The position numbers and the translations under genes were made by a program. DNA of 64,000 bases from Candidatus Methylacidithermus pantelleriae (lineage in GTDB: Bacteria > Verrucomicrobiota > Verrucomicrobiia > Methylacidiphilales > Methylacidiphilaceae), in assembly GCF_905250085.1 (NCBI RefSeq), contig NZ_CAJNOB010000001.1, positions 40,624 through 104,623 of the forward strand. Direction: 5' to 3'. Of this stretch, positions 17,535 to 27,161 are shown in pieces. The notes under the pieces were generated by a model. It searched no databases. It had not been told where the DNA came from and was given only the letters and a program-made list of their open reading frames with translations. The first letter of the stretch is position 1; each line of letters starts with the position of its first letter.

Positions 17535-18554
17535 CTATCGTGGAACCAGTAGCTCCGGGCTCTTCTCGTTTGGCCTCCCAACCTCCTGACTCCTCGTTTT
17601 CAAAACCAGCACCCACGCCCATCCTGCCAGAAGAAGAATCACGGACCCAAGGACCACGTGGGCGGTGGCGATCCACGGGTGCCGCCATGTTAGGATGGTG
17701 GCGATCCCAAGACCCATTTCACCCACGACCAGGCTCCCCCAGAGTCTCGACCACCCGGCAAACCACGGGAGAGACGTTTCTTTCTTTCCCCAAACCCAAT
17801 AAAAAAGTGCCCCTAGCCCAAGAGCCAACCCTATTCCGCGGTGGATCCATTGGAGGTAAATTTGACCGAGCGTGGTAGGAGGCCACCCATGTTCCATTCT
17901 CCAGCGATTCCAATTCGCTAGCTCATCCGGAGTAAAGACCGGCCACCATTTGCCATAGACGGTGGGAAAGTCGAGAATGGAAAGCCCAAGATGAGCATGC
18001 CGCATGGCCGCCCCTAGAAGAATTTGGCTATAAACAATAACAACTGTTCCTCCCAGAGCCCAGGGAAGCCAAGCGGGAGCTTTCGCATGGGTTTTTAACT
18101 CAGTCCCCTCCCACCAAAAGGGAGAGGTTGCCAAGACGACGAGACCAATCACCAAAAGAAATCCCTGAGCCAGGACCGCATGAACTAGTCCCAGATCCTG
18201 TTTGAGCCAGATCACCCGCAAGCCCCCAATCACCCCCTGGAGGACGACCAAGAGAGCCGCCCCAGACGCTAGCCAACGAACCCATCTTCTGGGTTCGACC
18301 CACCAAGCCCAAACAGCTAAAACAAAGGTGAGGATCCCCACCGCAGCCGCCGTCAACCGGTGCAGGTGTTCGTAAAAAACTCCGCCGACCCATCGGGAAA
18401 AAGGGAAAAGGAAAAGATTATAACCGAAGGTCGAGGGCCAGTCTGGTACGGCCAGTCCTGACTCGGTACTGGTGACAAGCCCCCCAACGCCGATGAGAAC
18501 AATGACCGAGCCCAGGACTCCGATCGCATACCGGTGAAACGCCAGCCGCCCCAT
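17535..18554 (-). CDS. ctaA: Haem A synthase (COX15/CtaA)
   Basis: This eight-span membrane protein of 339 residues oxidises the C8 methyl of haem O to give haem A. Haem-ligand histidines appear in the expected places: YEHLHRLTAA (the E-x2-HR motif), LGLVHAVLAQ, AMRHAHLG and WIHRGIGLAL, and in the last span ATAHVVLGS. The N-terminus FHRYAIGVLGSVIVLIGVGG with VTSTESGLAVPDWP matches the family start. It is the first gene of the ctaA-ctaB pair and is divergent from moxR across a 230-bp gap. Confidence 0.95.
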   Translation of the reverse strand: MGRLAFHRYAIGVLGSVIVLIGVGGLVTSTESGLAVPDWPSTFGYNLFLFPFSRWVGGVFYEHLHRLTAAAVGILTFVLAVWAWWVEPRRWVRWLASGAALLVVLQGVIGGLRVIWLKQDLGLVHAVLAQGFLLVIGLVVLATSPFWWEGTELKTHAKAPAWLPWALGGTVVIVYSQILLGAAMRHAHLGLSILDFPTVYGKWWPVFTPDELANWNRWRMEHGWPPTTLGQIYLQWIHRGIGLALGLGALFYWVWGKKETSLPWFAGWSRLWGSLVVGEMGLGIATILTWRHPWIATAHVVLGSVILLLAGWAWVLVLKTRSQEVGRPNEKSPELLVPR

Positions 18555-18784
18555 TTTAGGCTAATTAGGTTCGAGAGACGGCTCTTGTCACGTGAAATCC
18601 TGCCTTGACTTGATAAAAAAAACTAATCTCGCCAAGCCCCCCTTTTCGAGCGAGGCCTCGCCAGGCAGACCCAAAAAAGCTCCTTTTCTCCTCCAAACCC
18701 TTCGGCATGGGACGCTCAAGGGAGATCCTTGTAGAAAAGGGGCTTTACCCATAGTATCTCATTAGAGGCCACAATCCGAATCTC

Positions 18785-19795
18785 ATGGGCGTTACGATCC
18801 ACCCCTCCATGGAATCCCCTCCTTCCTCCGGTACAGACGGCCAGAATTGGTCCGAGCGCGTGAGACGAGAAATTCAAAAGGCAGTGCTGGGCCAAGAACG
18901 AATCATTGAACGGATCCTCGTAGCCCTTCTGACGGGGGGTCATGTCCTTTTGGAAGGAATGCCGGGTCTAGCAAAAACGCTCCTTGTCAAAACGGTAGCC
19001 CGGGTAACAGGACTGGACTTTGAACGGGTCCAATTTACGCCGGACCTTTTGCCGAGCGATCTTGTGGGAACCCTTGTGTACCAGCCGGCAACCGGACAGT
19101 TTGTCCCTCATTTAGGACCGATCTTTGCCCATGTGATTTTGGCCGATGAAATTAACCGGGCCCCTGCGAAAGTCCAAAGCGCTCTCCTAGAAGCCATGCA
19201 AGAGTGCCAGGTCACCCTGGGAGGGCATTCCCACCAGCTCCCCTCCCCCTTTCTGGTCCTGGCGACCCAGAACCCGATCGAGCAGGAGGGAACGTACCCT
19301 CTGCCGGAAGCCCAAGCAGACCGGTTCCTTTTCAAGCTCCTCATCGACTACCCCTCACACGAGGAAGAACGCCGGATGCTACAACTGTGGGGGTATCTCA
19401 CCGAAGAACCCAACCCCCAATGCGTATCCAGCCGGGATGAGATCCTGCAGTTGCGTCGAGCTGTCGACAAAACGTACGTTTCCCCGGCGATCGAAGCCTA
19501 CATTTTGAGTTTGGTTCGTGCTACCCGGAATCTTGCCAAGGGAACGGGAGATCACCGGGGAAAACCCCTAGCCTACGGGGCTTCCCCCCGGGCGAGTCTT
19601 GCCCTTTACCAGGCCTCCCGAGCGCTAGCGTTTCTGCGCGGTCGCACCTACGTAACGCCGGATCTTGTGCAGGAACTTTTCTTGGATGCACTCCGCCATC
19701 GAATCGGGCTTTCGTATGAGGCCATTGCAGAAGAAAAAACGCCCGATGATATTCTTTGTGCGCTTCTCCAGACAGTCCCCGTTCCCGAGGAGTAG
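18785..19795 (+). CDS. MoxR-family AAA+ ATPase
   Basis: This protein of 336 residues has a MoxR-type Walker A (LLEGMPGLAKTLL), Walker B (HVILADEINRAPAKVQ), sensor 1 (FLVLATQNPIEQEGTYPLPEAQ) and the C-terminal lid (YGASPRASLAL). MoxR proteins act as chaperone-like motors working with VWA-domain partners, and the next genes encode DUF58, BatA, BatB and BatD proteins, the classic set. It begins a run of five co-directional, tightly spaced genes. ATG 18785 is used; an internal ATG at 18809 is an alternative since the first 15 residues are not conserved in the family. Confidence 0.94.
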   Translation: MGVTIHPSMESPPSSGTDGQNWSERVRREIQKAVLGQERIIERILVALLTGGHVLLEGMPGLAKTLLVKTVARVTGLDFERVQFTPDLLPSDLVGTLVYQPATGQFVPHLGPIFAHVILADEINRAPAKVQSALLEAMQECQVTLGGHSHQLPSPFLVLATQNPIEQEGTYPLPEAQADRFLFKLLIDYPSHEEERRMLQLWGYLTEEPNPQCVSSRDEILQLRRAVDKTYVSPAIEAYILSLVRATRNLAKGTGDHRGKPLAYGASPRASLALYQASRALAFLRGRTYVTPDLVQELFLDALRHRIGLSYEAIAEEKTPDDILCALLQTVPVPEE

Positions 19796-19842
19796 TAACC
19801 GTTTCCCCACCCCAACGTAAGCAAGGGAGTCTTTGTCAAACG

Positions 19843-20775
19843 ATGGGTCCAAGAAGTCGCTCGGATGCATCGCAGTCCCCCAAGGAGTCAAGTGCACAAG
19901 CCGGTTTGCTTTTGCGCCGGTTGGAATGGCGCATTCGCAGGAGTTCCGGTTGGATCGTAAGTGGGCAATACCGCAGCGCTCTCCGAGGCAAGGGAAGAGA
20001 ATTTGATTCGGTCGTGAAATACGAATTTGGCGACGACGTGCGAGACATTGACTGGAATGTGAGCGCGCGGATGGGCGAGCTTTACCGAAAAAAATTTGTG
20101 GAAGAGCGGGAGTTATCGCTGGTGCTCGTCTTTGAGGATAGTCCTTCCCTCTCCTTTACCCTAGGGGGACCTACCAAACGAGAGTTTCTTTTGGAGTGCG
20201 CGGTTCTGGTAGGCATCTTAGCTCGTATGAACCGTGACCGGTTGGGTCTTTGGTACACCAACGGTAAGGAGAGCCGGTTCTATCCCCCCGCCCGGAGCTG
20301 GGGGATTAAGGCTGGTTGTCTTACCTATCTTTTGCGTGCCTCGGCTCCTCCCATCTGGGAGAAAACCCCAATCGAAATTCCATGGGATTTTCTCCTTCGC
20401 GCCCTTCCGCGACATTCGATTCTCTTCTGGTTGGGCGATTTCCCTCCAAGATCCAAGCCTCGCTACTGGGAAGAAATCCGCCGAAGATTCCAACCGATTG
20501 GGTTTCGCGCGTTGGATCCCCGGGAAGAAGATCTGCCCTTGTTGGCGCCCGCGGAGATCTTCGATCCAGTGACAGGCCAGCTTCTGGAACGAGCCCCAGG
20601 TTCGTTCCGAGAGGATTGGCACGGCTTCCAGCAGTGGTGGGAAAAACGAGAGGAAGCGTGGGAGTCTTTTTTCCCTCATCCTGCCAACCGGTGGACGGCA
20701 CGAACAAGCGATAGCCCTCTTCGTGCCCTCGTGGCCTTTTTTCGACACCGGATGCGCCTACTGCGGCGAGGATAA
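19843..20775 (+). CDS. DUF58 domain protein
   Basis: From ATG 19843 the protein has 310 residues. It carries the DUF58 landmark RDIDWNVSARMGELYRKKF with EER following, preceded by GKGREFDSVVKYEFGDD. The second half looks like a degenerate VWA fold. DUF58 proteins accompany MoxR ATPases and are thought to be partners or substrates in cell-envelope functions. The open frame extends upstream to 19756 but that part lies in the moxR 3' end and looks like shadow. It ends 5 nt before batA. Confidence 0.88.
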   Translation: MGPRSRSDASQSPKESSAQAGLLLRRLEWRIRRSSGWIVSGQYRSALRGKGREFDSVVKYEFGDDVRDIDWNVSARMGELYRKKFVEERELSLVLVFEDSPSLSFTLGGPTKREFLLECAVLVGILARMNRDRLGLWYTNGKESRFYPPARSWGIKAGCLTYLLRASAPPIWEKTPIEIPWDFLLRALPRHSILFWLGDFPPRSKPRYWEEIRRRFQPIGFRALDPREEDLPLLAPAEIFDPVTGQLLERAPGSFREDWHGFQQWWEKREEAWESFFPHPANRWTARTSDSPLRALVAFFRHRMRLLRRG

Positions 20776-20779
20776 CCCC

Positions 20780-21814
20780 ATGGAGATTACGTCCTGGCAA
20801 AAACCCTTGTGGCTTTTGGCGCTCCTAGTTTTGCCTGTGCTTGCCTGGGCAAGGAGGGCTCAACCCCGCGCGGCTTGGGTCATTCCGCACGCAGGACAGT
20901 GGCTCCGGCGTCGTGGATGCCGAGCGGCCTGGCCCACGCTTTTATCCTACCTGGGGCTTGTCTTTCTCATCCTGGCCTTGTGTCGGCCCCAAGGACCCAA
21001 AGCAGGTGAAAACGTCCGAAAGATGGGATATGACATCATGCTCGTATTGGACATTTCCGGGAGCATGCAATCAGAGGATTATGTGCGAGACGGTAGACCA
21101 TTGAGCCGGCTCGATGCGGTTCGTCCCGTGGTGGAAGCTTTTCTTAAGCGGCGACAAAACGATCGCATGGGTCTTATTGTTTTTGCGGGTCATCCCTATA
21201 CCTTGGCCCCTCTTACGTTTGACCATGCATGGCTCCGATCCCAGCTGGCACGGGTTCGAGCGGGGTTGGCCGAGGATGGAACCGCCATTGGCGATGCCCT
21301 GGGGCTTGCCTTAATACGGCTGGGTGTCTTGCACCCGCATTCTTCGTCGTTCCATTCGAGCCGATTCATTGTGGTTTTGACTGACGGGGCCAATAACTGT
21401 GGGCGACTCAATCCTCTGGCGGCAGCGCAGCTGTGCCGCAAGCACGGCGTACCCGTGTACACGGTGGGAGCAGGAAAGGGAAATGCAAGCTCGCTAGCGG
21501 AATTAGACGAGCCCCTGCTAAAAGCCATTGCCGAAGAGACGGGAGGCGAATTTTTCCGAGCCCCAGATAGTTTTACCGTAGAAGCCGCCTTCCGGGCCAT
21601 TGACGCCCACCGGCCTTCAATCCTCCAAGAGACCCAGCCTCGGGTAAAGGAAGAGCGGTTTGGTGTGTTTGCCCTAGCCGCTTGCCTCTGCTGGATCGCA
21701 GCGTGGGTTCTCGTCACCTGGAGGGTTTCGCGGCCAAGCTTGCCCAGGGCGTGGCTAAGCCGCTTGGCTATCCTAAGACGCTCGAAAATCCCCGTGGAGG
21801 TAAAGGGTTTATGA
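20780..21814 (+). CDS. batA: BatA-like VWA domain membrane protein
   Basis: This protein of 344 residues has two N-terminal membrane spans (about residues 9-25 and 53-68), a periplasmic or cytoplasmic VWA domain with a complete MIDAS (MLVLDISGSM, then TAIGDALGL, then LTDGAN) and a C-terminal membrane span (FALAACLCWIAAWVLVTW). This is the topology of BatA from the Bacteroides aerotolerance operon. The upstream open frame to 20723 overlaps DUF58; ATG 20780 follows the DUF58 stop directly. Its TGA overlaps the ATG of the next gene. Confidence 0.9.
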   Translation: MEITSWQKPLWLLALLVLPVLAWARRAQPRAAWVIPHAGQWLRRRGCRAAWPTLLSYLGLVFLILALCRPQGPKAGENVRKMGYDIMLVLDISGSMQSEDYVRDGRPLSRLDAVRPVVEAFLKRRQNDRMGLIVFAGHPYTLAPLTFDHAWLRSQLARVRAGLAEDGTAIGDALGLALIRLGVLHPHSSSFHSSRFIVVLTDGANNCGRLNPLAAAQLCRKHGVPVYTVGAGKGNASSLAELDEPLLKAIAEETGGEFFRAPDSFTVEAAFRAIDAHRPSILQETQPRVKEERFGVFALAACLCWIAAWVLVTWRVSRPSLPRAWLSRLAILRRSKIPVEVKGL

Positions 21815-23520
21815 GTTTTGGGTCTCCCAGTTTTCTTTGGCTCCTACTGGCCTGGACCGGGTTTTGCCTTTGGTTTTTTTTGCAAAGAAAAACGTTCTCC
21901 CCTTTTGCTCAACAACCCTTGTGCCGTGTGGAGATTTTTCCCAGGCAAAACCGGGTAATCGGGATACGGAACAAAACTCAAGTCCCTCTTTTCCTTTGGT
22001 TGGGCGTTTTTTTTCTTCTTTTGGCGCTAGCTCGCCCCCAGTGGGGAAAAGTGGCTTTTTCTCTTCCTCCCGGATCCTCCCGAAAGGTGCTTTTGGTACT
22101 GGACCTTTCCCAAAGCATGCTGTGCACGGATGTCCACCCCAGCCGGCTGGGGCGCGCCAAGGTGCTCGTCGAAGGCATGCTGGCCCGGCTCAAAGGGGAG
22201 GAAGTCGGACTTGTGATTTTTTCCGGAACGGCCTTTGAAGAGGTTCCCTTTACGCGTGACTATGAGGTTTTGCGGCAAACGCTAGCCGAGCTCGACCCCT
22301 CGTATCTTCCGGTCCCTGGGACGCGTTTTCGACCGATGCTCGAGACCGTTTTGCGCGTGGCCGAGCGTTCGAAGGGAGAACCCATCGAAGTGTTCCTTTT
22401 GAGTGATGGAGAGGCGCACGACCAATCTTGGTCTTCCTATCTTGGGCCGCTGCGGAAGGCCCCGGTTCGCATCTGGTCCATTGGCATTGGGACTTCCTCG
22501 GGAAGCGTTATCCCTGCAGGCAAGGGCCTCCTCCATGATTCCTTCGGGAAGGTTGTCGTTTCCCGGCTTGAGCCGCGGTCACTGGAAGAATTGGCTCAAG
22601 CTACCGGGGGTGGCTATCTTGCGGGCGATCGCTGGGTGGATCTTGCTTCGCTCCTGGAACAACTGGAGGGTGGCCGAGTCCCGGAAGGATTTTCCTCTGG
22701 AGTAACATCTGAGCGTCGCCAGGAACACTTTGCGTTGTTTTTGGCAATAGCCTTTGTGTTGCTTTGTCTTTCCCTGTGGAGAGAAATTCCGGCAAGCCCG
22801 CCGGGTTCGTTTCAACTGCCCGGAGGGGTATTGAGGAAATGGGGTCTTTCCCTCGCCTTGATCCTGGGGCTTGCAAGCTTTTCCTTGTCCCGGCAGGCGT
22901 GGGGAGCGTTTCTCCAAACGATTGAGGAGCTTTCCGAAAGGGACCGGCTTTCGGGTAGGGAATACGAACGGCTCGCTTCCGACACGCTCGTCCACGCTCA
23001 GAGAGAACTGGGCCTTGGCCACCGGGTTCCCCGCGGAATTGTTCTTGATGCTTTAGAGGCCGTAGATCGAGGGGAACGCAGTTCACCCAAACTCGCCCCT
23101 TGGAAGGAACTTCGAGACAGGTTGAACGAACTCTTGCGCGAGCTCGACAAAAGGGAAAACCTTGGAGAACCATCCTTTTCGCCTGGCAGAAAAAAAGGGG
23201 GGTCGTCGTCCTCCTCCTCGTCTACGGGAAGGGAGAGGGCAGGCGAGTCCTGCCAGGGGGAAAGCGAGTCGCGCTCCGATTCGAACGAGGGAAACGGTTC
23301 TTTTTCTTTCCAGCAAAATTCGCCGCCAGTCCCGTCCGGCGTTGCCCCGCAAGAACAAGCCGGTGGTCAATCCAGCCGTTCCTCTATCTCTGGGGAGAAG
23401 GATCCCCTCCGCATCGATCAGCTCTCGGAGATTGAGGAAGGAGACTCCCAGGCTCGCATTCTGGGAAGGCTTCGGAGATCGGAAGCAACTTTTTCCTCAA
23501 AGATCGATAAGCCGTGGTAA
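21811..23520 (+). CDS. batB: BatB-like VWA protein with Ser/Gly/Gln-rich tail
   Basis: The ATG at 21811 overlaps the batA stop (ATGA), giving 569 residues. Two N-terminal spans precede a VWA domain with MIDAS residues in LLVLDLSQSM and FLLSDGEAHD; a further membrane span lies after the domain (about residue 310). A third hydrophobic stretch (about 345) leads to a soluble helical region similar to the start of BatC, then about 100 residues of low-complexity Ser/Gly/Glu/Gln sequence. The tail appears unique to this locus. The MIDAS implies a divalent-cation-dependent ligand interaction, probably with BatA or BatD. GTG/TTG of the next gene follows within 16 nt. Confidence 0.88.
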   Translation: MSFGSPSFLWLLLAWTGFCLWFFLQRKTFSPFAQQPLCRVEIFPRQNRVIGIRNKTQVPLFLWLGVFFLLLALARPQWGKVAFSLPPGSSRKVLLVLDLSQSMLCTDVHPSRLGRAKVLVEGMLARLKGEEVGLVIFSGTAFEEVPFTRDYEVLRQTLAELDPSYLPVPGTRFRPMLETVLRVAERSKGEPIEVFLLSDGEAHDQSWSSYLGPLRKAPVRIWSIGIGTSSGSVIPAGKGLLHDSFGKVVVSRLEPRSLEELAQATGGGYLAGDRWVDLASLLEQLEGGRVPEGFSSGVTSERRQEHFALFLAIAFVLLCLSLWREIPASPPGSFQLPGGVLRKWGLSLALILGLASFSLSRQAWGAFLQTIEELSERDRLSGREYERLASDTLVHAQRELGLGHRVPRGIVLDALEAVDRGERSSPKLAPWKELRDRLNELLRELDKRENLGEPSFSPGRKKGGSSSSSSSTGRERAGESCQGESESRSDSNEGNGSFSFQQNSPPVPSGVAPQEQAGGQSSRSSISGEKDPLRIDQLSEIEEGDSQARILGRLRRSEATFSSKIDKPW

Positions 23521-23536
23521 AAGAGTTTCGTTGTCC

Positions 23537-26059
23537 GTGAAGACGTTGCGGCATTTGCTCTGGATCCTTGGGAGCTATTGGGTCCTGACCCCGGTGGCGA
23601 GTTACGGGCAACTGGCCTATTGGGTCTTGCCCCCGGATCCTGTGCAAGCGGGAGTTTCTTTTGAGATCGAACTTGTGTTTGAGGAATGCATTCCTCAAGC
23701 CGCTCCTCAGCCCCCTAAGGTGGCAGGCCTTTCGTTACGGAAGCTGCACGTTCGGTCCTCCAGTCAGTTTGCACGATCCCACCAGTTTCCGAAAACGCGC
23801 TTTCTTTTTAGCGCTCTGGCCCGGGACCCTGGAACCTACCAGATCCCGCCCTTTGAGGTGCCCACAGACCAAGGTCCTGTCTTGGTACCGAAACTGGCCG
23901 TCTGGGTAGCCCCACCCGAGGCAAACCTCTCCTCCTTTCCTTCCGACACGGAACCCGTGCGCTCGGTCTTGATCGTTCCTACTACTTCGGTATGGGTGGG
24001 AGAACCTTTTCCGATTGAATACGAGCTGGTGGGCAAACAAGGGACCATTTTTGAGCCGGCCGGTCCCCCGGAATGGTCCCCGGAGGATCTCGTTATCGAA
24101 GGATGGAAAAAAGCAGGGGTCCTGTACTGGCAGGAGGAAGGGAAACGCGCTTTCCGCTACCAAACAAATGCCCTGGCCACCCAACCGGGCAAACTCCAAT
24201 TGCCCTCCGTTTTTCAAGAGGTCCGCGTCGAGATAGAAGCCCGAGCGGGGAGCGGGTATTTTGCTCCTCCGAGTTACCAGAGCCTTTCGACCAGTTCCAA
24301 CACGCTGACCTTGGAAGTAAAGCCGCTTCCCCCTGCCCCAAAAGGGTTTAGCCGAGCGGTCGGTCAATTCCGGCTCGTGTCACGGATCGAACCCTCGGAG
24401 GTGCGTGTGGGAGAGCCGGTTAGCTGGACGTTGGAGGTCGCAGGAGTGGGCAACTGGCCCGAGCGCTGGGGATTACCCCCCAGGACTGTGCCTGCGGGAA
24501 TGCGTGTGGTCGAACCACGACCCCGGAGGCAGCTAGCTGGAAGCTCTCTTTTCCAAGGCAGTCTTTTGGAAGAAGTCGTTCTTATCCCTAGCCAGCCAGG
24601 CAACTACCAGCTTGCGCCGGTGGTCTTTACGTACTTCGACCCGGTCCAGGGTTCTTTTCAAACCCTCCGAACCGAACCGATCTTTTTGCGTGTCCTCCCG
24701 AGCCCCATGACTCAAGCGGGACCCAACGGGATCTTTTTTGGGCCATGGAAAGGGACCCAGTCTCAAGGTCCCATTGTGGGGATCGCTACCCCACCGAACC
24801 TTTTGCGTCCCGAGCTAGAGGGAGAATCACTCGGGTGGGCTCCGTTCCCCTTGGTTTGGACCCTTTTGCCCGGAGCTCTTGTCGCGGGAACGCTTTGCGT
24901 AGCCTGGATTTTTTTTGCCTGCAGAGAAGCCCGCAAAACAGACCCCCTTTGGGCACGCCATTGGGAGGCACGCTCCCTAGAGAAGCTCCTCGAGGAGCCG
25001 CAAATCTTGCTAGAAAACGAAAAACGGCAATGGGTCCGGCAGTGGACAAGGAAAGTCGCTTTTCTTTTGGGATTATCAAAGGCCGAACCAAGTTTCCAAG
25101 ATTGGAAAGAGGCTTTGGAGCGCCATGGGATCCGAGGCCAAGCCCAAGAGACCTGGTTACAACTCCTTTCAGAAACCGAGCGTTTTCTCTATAGCCAGGA
25201 GGGCACCCTTCCCCCCGACTGGCCCGTGCGCGCACGGGAAGCTCTCCAGAAAGCTCCGTGGTCCCAACGACCCAGCGTTCTCCTTCTTGGAAGCCGGCTT
25301 CGGCTGCGGTATTTCTTTCCCCTTCTCTGGCTTTTTGTGGGAATGCCTTGGGAAGCCGTGTGGCCCGAACCACTCTGGGAACTTCGCCAGGGGAACTTTT
25401 CTTCTGCGATCCAGGGATGGACATCGGCTCTTTCCGAGCGGCCGACTGATTGGAAGCTCCGGAATAACCTAGGGCTTGCTCTTAGCCAGGTAGGCCGCTG
25501 GCCGGAAGCAATGGCTCACTTTGCCTCTGCCGTACTCCTTGCTCCCCGCAAAGACGAACCCCGGTGGAACTTGAAACTTGCCCTTCAAAAGGTAGGGGTT
25601 GCCGACCCACGGATCGTCCAACTAAGTCAACCCTGGCGCTTTCCGTTTATCGCTTCCTTTGCCGAATGGGAACTTCTTTGGACGGGAGCCTTCACCCTGC
25701 TTTCCCTTTCGTTTTTCCCCTGGATGTTAGGCCGCTACCGGCTTTGCCCCTGGACGCCCTGCAAGCGACTTGCTTCCCTTGGGGCAGGGACGGCACTGGC
25801 GTTGGGTTTGGTCTCCCTCAGTGCTCTGGTTGCCTATGGTCCGTTGGGGGATCCTAACGTCGCTCTTTTTGTGAAAGACACAAGACTCCGCACTCTCCCG
25901 ACAGACGCGGTGGAGGAAACTCGCCTGGTCGTTGCGGGAAATCTTGGGATTGGTCAAAAGGAATTTTTAGGCTGGCAACAAGTGCGGCTGATCAACCGCG
26001 AGGTGGGCTGGACGCGCAAGGATGCATTGGTCTTCCTTTACACTTTTCCGCGTCCCTGA
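23537..26059 (+). CDS. batD: BatD-TPR-SH3 fusion protein
   Basis: This large protein of 840 residues starts with a signal peptide (LLWILGSYWVLTPVASYGQ). The BatD-type beta-rich repeats follow (YWVLPPDPVQAGVSFEIELV, SVWVGEPFPIEYELVGKQG, EPSEVRVGEPVSWTLEVAG). A membrane span near residue 440 (LLPGALVAGTLCVAWIFF) leads to a cytoplasmic stretch, then another hydrophobic segment. A TPR pair follows (GNFSSAIQGWTSALSERP and GRWPEAMAHFASAVLLAP), then two more spans and a C-terminal SH3-like domain (LRTLPTDAVEETRLV, GWQQVRLINREVGWTRKDA). It thus fuses BatD and BatE-like functions. GTG 23537 is chosen; TTG 23531 is equally possible. The open frame upstream of these is batB shadow. Confidence 0.87.
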   Translation: MKTLRHLLWILGSYWVLTPVASYGQLAYWVLPPDPVQAGVSFEIELVFEECIPQAAPQPPKVAGLSLRKLHVRSSSQFARSHQFPKTRFLFSALARDPGTYQIPPFEVPTDQGPVLVPKLAVWVAPPEANLSSFPSDTEPVRSVLIVPTTSVWVGEPFPIEYELVGKQGTIFEPAGPPEWSPEDLVIEGWKKAGVLYWQEEGKRAFRYQTNALATQPGKLQLPSVFQEVRVEIEARAGSGYFAPPSYQSLSTSSNTLTLEVKPLPPAPKGFSRAVGQFRLVSRIEPSEVRVGEPVSWTLEVAGVGNWPERWGLPPRTVPAGMRVVEPRPRRQLAGSSLFQGSLLEEVVLIPSQPGNYQLAPVVFTYFDPVQGSFQTLRTEPIFLRVLPSPMTQAGPNGIFFGPWKGTQSQGPIVGIATPPNLLRPELEGESLGWAPFPLVWTLLPGALVAGTLCVAWIFFACREARKTDPLWARHWEARSLEKLLEEPQILLENEKRQWVRQWTRKVAFLLGLSKAEPSFQDWKEALERHGIRGQAQETWLQLLSETERFLYSQEGTLPPDWPVRAREALQKAPWSQRPSVLLLGSRLRLRYFFPLLWLFVGMPWEAVWPEPLWELRQGNFSSAIQGWTSALSERPTDWKLRNNLGLALSQVGRWPEAMAHFASAVLLAPRKDEPRWNLKLALQKVGVADPRIVQLSQPWRFPFIASFAEWELLWTGAFTLLSLSFFPWMLGRYRLCPWTPCKRLASLGAGTALALGLVSLSALVAYGPLGDPNVALFVKDTRLRTLPTDAVEETRLVVAGNLGIGQKEFLGWQQVRLINREVGWTRKDALVFLYTFPRP

Positions 26060-27097
26060 GACTTAAGACCTTCCATCCCGACCTTTTTTCCTAAGAACCA
26101 GCGCAGGCTGGTTTACCCTTTTCTCGGGGACAGGGTGGGGTCGTTTCACCATTAATGGATCTTGCCACGCTCTTTCTCGAAGTTTTCGAACGCCCTGCAA
26201 ATTCCTTCGAGACATGGCAAGACTGGGTGTTGAACATGCGAAGCAATTTTCCTCAAACGAGGAGGCCGGTTGACAAAGAACGGGGCCCGTAAAGCAGGGA
26301 TAGACCATACAAGCCGAACCTGGCTTTTCCAAAAAACCGGGAAAGAACTCTTGCAAAGGCAAGCTCACAAGAATCTAAACCCAATCTTCTGTTTTTTTCC
26401 GTGCTCGGAACCGCCCGGATGCCTATTGGTCCCCTGGCCGACCCGTTCGGCAAAAAAAGCGGTGCCAGTTTCTTTTTCTTGTGGGAAAGGTTTTTTTCCG
26501 CGGGTCCGAGGTAAACCGGCCCGGGAGCTTGTCAAGGCAAGGCTTGCGGCTTTTTTGGGGGCCCCTCCTTTCGATCGGAAACCAGGCGTTTCTTCTCTTA
26601 TTCTTTTCCCAGGATAGAGGAAAAAAGCTCAAGATCCTGCGGTTTCCCTGGAGTCCTCATTTGAGTTCTCTATGGCGTACTTGGATAGCCCAGGTAACCC
26701 ACTGGCGAGAGGGCCTCGTCACTTGGGCCTTGCGCAGCCAAGCCCCCAGGGAGGGGGCAATCGCTTGGGAGCCTCCGGGCGGGCTTAACCGCCGCATCGA
26801 GACTTTGTATCCGTTTACGTGGGATAGGACTGGATCACCTTTCTTTGCTTGGGGTAACTCCGGCGCGCCCACGAAAGACGCTTCCGATGGGATTGGGGTC
26901 TTGCCTTTTGCCTAGCCTGGATTTGGGTACCAACGCTTCCGTTTGAGAAGCTTTTTTTTCGGCGATTACCCTTTCTTTTGGGGCTTACTACTGGCTCTCA
27001 CCGGCTTAGAGAGAGAACGGGAGTCGTCCAGTTCTAGCTCCTCTATGCGGAATAACTTTCCCCGAAGAGACGCATCCAATGCCCGGAGTTTGGGCGT
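26060..27097. other. One-kilobase interval without a recognisable gene
   Basis: Between the Bat cluster and the outer-membrane protein gene lies about 1 kb with only unconvincing open frames. The longest, 26481-26915 (plus, 144 codons), contains a hydrophobic patch and a WIAQVTHWREGLVTWALR stretch but matches no family I know. Frames on both strands overlap. It may be a decayed gene. A strong bidirectional terminator closes it at its right end. Confidence 0.45.
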
Positions 27098-27134
27098 AAA
27101 AAAAAGCCGGGCAAGTAACTTGCCCGGCTTTTTT
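27098..27134 (-). terminator. Intrinsic terminator (bidirectional) after the outer-membrane protein gene
   Basis: A perfect 12-bp stem AAGCCGGGCAAG / CTTGCCCGGCTT (27104-27115 with 27119-27130) and a 3-nt loop are flanked by an A-run on the left and a T-run on the right. On the minus strand it lies 28 nt past the stop of the outer-membrane protein gene; it would work in both directions. Confidence 0.9.
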
Positions 27135-27161
27135 CATAACCGAATGAAGTGGGTTTTTTCC

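Noticed and set aside
18588..18597. parS-like TCACGTGAAA between ctaA and moxR
   Set aside because: Only 11 of 16 positions match the parS consensus; real parS sites are usually nearly perfect.
23200..23230. Tandem-repeat or CRISPR-like signal in the TCC/TCG-rich stretch
   Set aside because: It is a poly-Ser codon run in batB, without spacers or regular repeat units.
23162..23536. N-terminal extension of BatD in the same frame
   Set aside because: It lies in the low-complexity 3' end of batB, and the signal peptide begins only after 23537.
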